A stretch of 60,000 bases of DNA from the NCBI RefSeq assembly GCF_964355755.1, contig NC_092672.1:26038501-26098500 (forward strand). Direction: 5' to 3'. Each line of letters starts with the position of its first letter. Position 1 is the first letter of the stretch. Shown piece by piece: positions 57,829 to 60,000 of the stretch. The translations under genes and the position numbers were made by a program. Source of the stretch: Antedon mediterranea. Taxonomy: Eukaryota; Echinodermata; Crinoidea; Comatulida; Antedonidae. The notes under the pieces are model-generated. The model saw only the letters and a list, made by a program, of their open reading frames with translations. It ran no database searches and was not told where the DNA came from.

Positions 57829-57834
57829 AATAAA
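57829..57834 (+). promoter_or_regulatory. Possible distal polyadenylation signal
   Basis: AATAAA about 950 bases after the LZTR1 stop, following a T-rich stretch. It is the last clear signal before the repeat-bearing downstream region. Confidence 0.45.
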
Positions 57835-58677
57835 CAATTACGTCAACTCAACTGATTTTAGAATAAATCAGTGTAAAGGCAAAGCAACAAAATGTTTGGT
57901 TGAATGAAAAAGCATTCCAATTGCTAATTTATTTTTATGTGATAATGTCAGCCAAATACAGTAAAAATAAAGACTGTACTGTACACAACTTTATTTCTAT
58001 GTATCTGTGTGTCATTCTACTTTATTTTCAAGCAATGATACTGTTGCAGCTTTTGGGAAAGATTACCAGTATTATTGCTTGATTGAATACACAAAAAATG
58101 CAATAGATAAAAGTAAATTAAAATGTTTAGGGCTTCATTCCACCCATTTAAAAATCCTGGATCCACCACTGCATTTGCATAAGACTAATTGCTAAAGTCA
58201 GAACAACATAATCTTATTTTTATCGACATTATTACTTCAAACCAAGTCAAATTATAACCGCCTTTGAAGCCAAAACAGGTGTTATTCACATCAACGTACA
58301 AATGCTGTTTCTTTAAACAATGCTGTTTTGTTTCTACATGGCGATTCCAGCTCACGGGAGGTATGACATGCCATGTGTGCCAAAATCTTGAAAAAGGTGT
58401 GAAAAATAACAGTGTACAGAAACCTTATTTATATAACTATTTTATTACAAATATTCACATTTAACATCTCCTAAGTTTGGTCTCTTTGATAAATTTAAAA
58501 CATTAATAAAATATTGCAATTTCTTCAGCCAATGACATTTCAGTGTATACATTATAGCGTTCTTGGAAAGCTATCCTAAATCAGTAGTTTATCCTTTTTT
58601 ATGTTATTGTTAGTATTCTGGTCAACGATTCTATTTTGGTCTTTAAATAAGAAATATATGAATAAATATGTATAGTG

Positions 58678-58860
58678 TATAAGTCCAAAGGCAAATTACT
58701 GAAAAAATGACAATGCTGTGGGTATCAGTGGCTGGATCTCAATAGAGATGCAAAAAGCAAAAAGCTAAATCAAAAAGTAAAACAGCCAAAAAAATTAGAA
58801 GAGCTTTCAACACTAGCCCTTCATCAGTGCAAGTGAAGGAATTTGGATAACGTCATAGCA
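58678..58860 (+). repeat. Dispersed repeat, copy also at 55705-55890
   Basis: Same blocks as the copy in the U12 intron, here downstream of LZTR1, followed by CACTAGCCCTTCATCAGTG. No coding capacity. Confidence 0.6.
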
Positions 58861-59436
58861 TATACAGTATATGTGCCAAATTATTGTATCTTTTTGCCAA
58901 CTGAATCACCATCTAAACCTGCATGTGTAAAACAATTAATGCATATTATAAGCATACAGTATTATAATGTTAGTAAAGTTAGGCCTGCGGTCAGTGGCGT
59001 AAGGGCTACGAGTTCCAATTGAACCTCTCCCAGCATTGGACGGCCCCTTAAGAGTGCTAAACTAAGGGCCTTTGCCCACTGTGTTAATTATACAGTACAG
59101 TACAAAAATATATCTTATAACCAACTATTAAATTTCTTGGTGTCCAGAACATTACATTTTTACTATTAGCTAGATAAACTATCTTGCATAAACTATATTT
59201 TGTATTATAAATTATATTATTTCCTGATGTTTTGATCAATATACTTTGATTGGCTAATAGTTATATTATTTTATTATATGAATCAAATGACAATGCCCAG
59301 GCCTTAAGCTGAGGTGTAAAACAGTTAATGAACAGCACACACTAGGGTGTGGTTTTCAAAAAGGGCATAATTCACCAGCCTAGCAACGCAGACAATTCTA
59401 AAATACCTATACCTCCTATCCTATGTTGTCCAATTG

Positions 59437-59741
59437 TAAAGCTCTATCTACACTATCAAACTATAATGTGATGTGCCAAAATGGTAGCGATATGGCATCA
59501 TGTGTCCATACATCACATTTTTTGTCCATAACATTAGATAGTATAGACAGAACTTTATAGTAAATCTAATATTATATAATATTTTAAATACCCATATCAC
59601 TATTTATTTCTACAATATCCAACTTTATGCGACGCAAAATGTGATGTTCCCATATTATATGGACACAATGACATCATATCACTGCCATATTTGGGCACAT
59701 AACGTTAGTTTAATAGTGTAGACAGAGTTTTAAACAATCAA
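59437..59741. mobile_element. MITE with TCTACACTATCAAACTA ends, possibly dimeric
   Basis: Left TAAAGCTCTATCTACACTAT pairs with the right TAGTGTAGACAGAGTTTTA. An internal TAGTATAGACAGAACTTTAT at about 59545-59565 is a second inverted end, so the block looks like two nested or adjoining units. Flanking DNA at 57835-59436 shows no gene. Confidence 0.6.
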
Positions 59742-59814
59742 ATCACCATTCTACTGTAAACCATATTACCATAATATTAAATTATTTTATTTTACGGCGT
59801 AAATAATCAACATC

Positions 59815-60000
59815 GTTTTCAGTCAGGGACATTGCTCGACTTGTTCACAAGGATTCGAACCTCTGCTGCTGCCATTTTAGAACCATAATGACCCGCCCAG
59901 AACTGCGAGTCTTTTCCTCGGTGTACAAAACGAATGAAGCGTACTCCGTTTCCATAGTTTTTGAATGTATAATTTGCCTTGAAGGAAAAAAAAAAACAAA
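59815..60000 (-). other. CpG-rich end: tRNA-like B box or possible first exon
   Basis: On the minus strand GAGGTTCGAATCCTTGTG contains a perfect pol III B box, with a GGCGGGTCATTATGGTTC stretch upstream that could be a degenerate A box, as in tRNA-derived SINEs. Alternatively, ATGGCAGCAGCAGAGG in a good initiation context and a locally high CpG content could mark the start of a minus-strand gene. The frame then stops after about 18 codons with no clear donor. Undecided. Confidence 0.25.

Larger units (their letters stand above)
56880..57834 (+). other. LZTR1 3' UTR (inferred extent)
   Basis: Sequence between the LZTR1 stop and the AATAAA at 57829-57834. An earlier AATAAA at 57543-57548 could give a shorter transcript. 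No other coding potential seen. The exact cleavage site cannot be read from sequence alone. Confidence 0.55.

Overview
This is a stretch of an AT-rich animal nuclear genome. It has spliced genes with GT-AG introns, many families of transposable elements, and abundant short words such as AGGCCTA and TACAGTA. That texture, with BEL/Pao, CR1-like LINE, Helitron-like and Mutator-like elements, suggests a marine invertebrate deuterostome, perhaps an echinoderm. The taxon is inference; the animal assignment is secure.

The backbone is one plus-strand gene, LZTR1, the Kelch/BTB-BACK adaptor of CUL3 ubiquitin ligase. Seventeen coding exons lie between 3457 and 56879. All splice phases agree and together they encode 686 residues plus the stop. 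The 5' exons (N-terminus and first Kelch blades) lie before the window. One intron (54314-56098) carries textbook U12-type signals; the other fifteen look U2-type.

The third intron seen here (9581-44818) is about 35 kb. Nested in it, on the opposite strand, is a tandem family of two-exon genes. Each encodes two MYND zinc fingers, the second split exactly by the intron, followed by a DUF4470-like domain and a long conserved C-terminal region. Copies 1 (17681-20301) and 4 (36603-42574) are intact. Copy 3 (30662-33590) has one in-frame stop, copy 2 (23709-25684) is a decayed pseudogene, and a detached 3' end survives at 28676-28807. Introns and 3' flanks were duplicated with the genes, and the copies are mosaics, which suggests gene conversion.

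Much of the rest is mobile DNA: the 5' part of a BEL/Pao retrotransposon with its LTR (1-3009); four Helitron-like elements ending in hairpin plus CTAG (6071-9056, 13670-15116, 26127-27838, 47551-47950); a Mutator-like element with 9-bp target duplication (11117-11878); a TTA-flanked Harbinger-like element with an empty-site paralogue (29220-29971); an 8-bp-duplication element nested in a LINE (39305-39979); two TA-flanked inverted-repeat elements; several LINE fragments; a tRNA-derived SINE with a 4 x 49-bp tandem array; and small foldback elements. From 57835 to the right edge I see only repeats and unassigned sequence.
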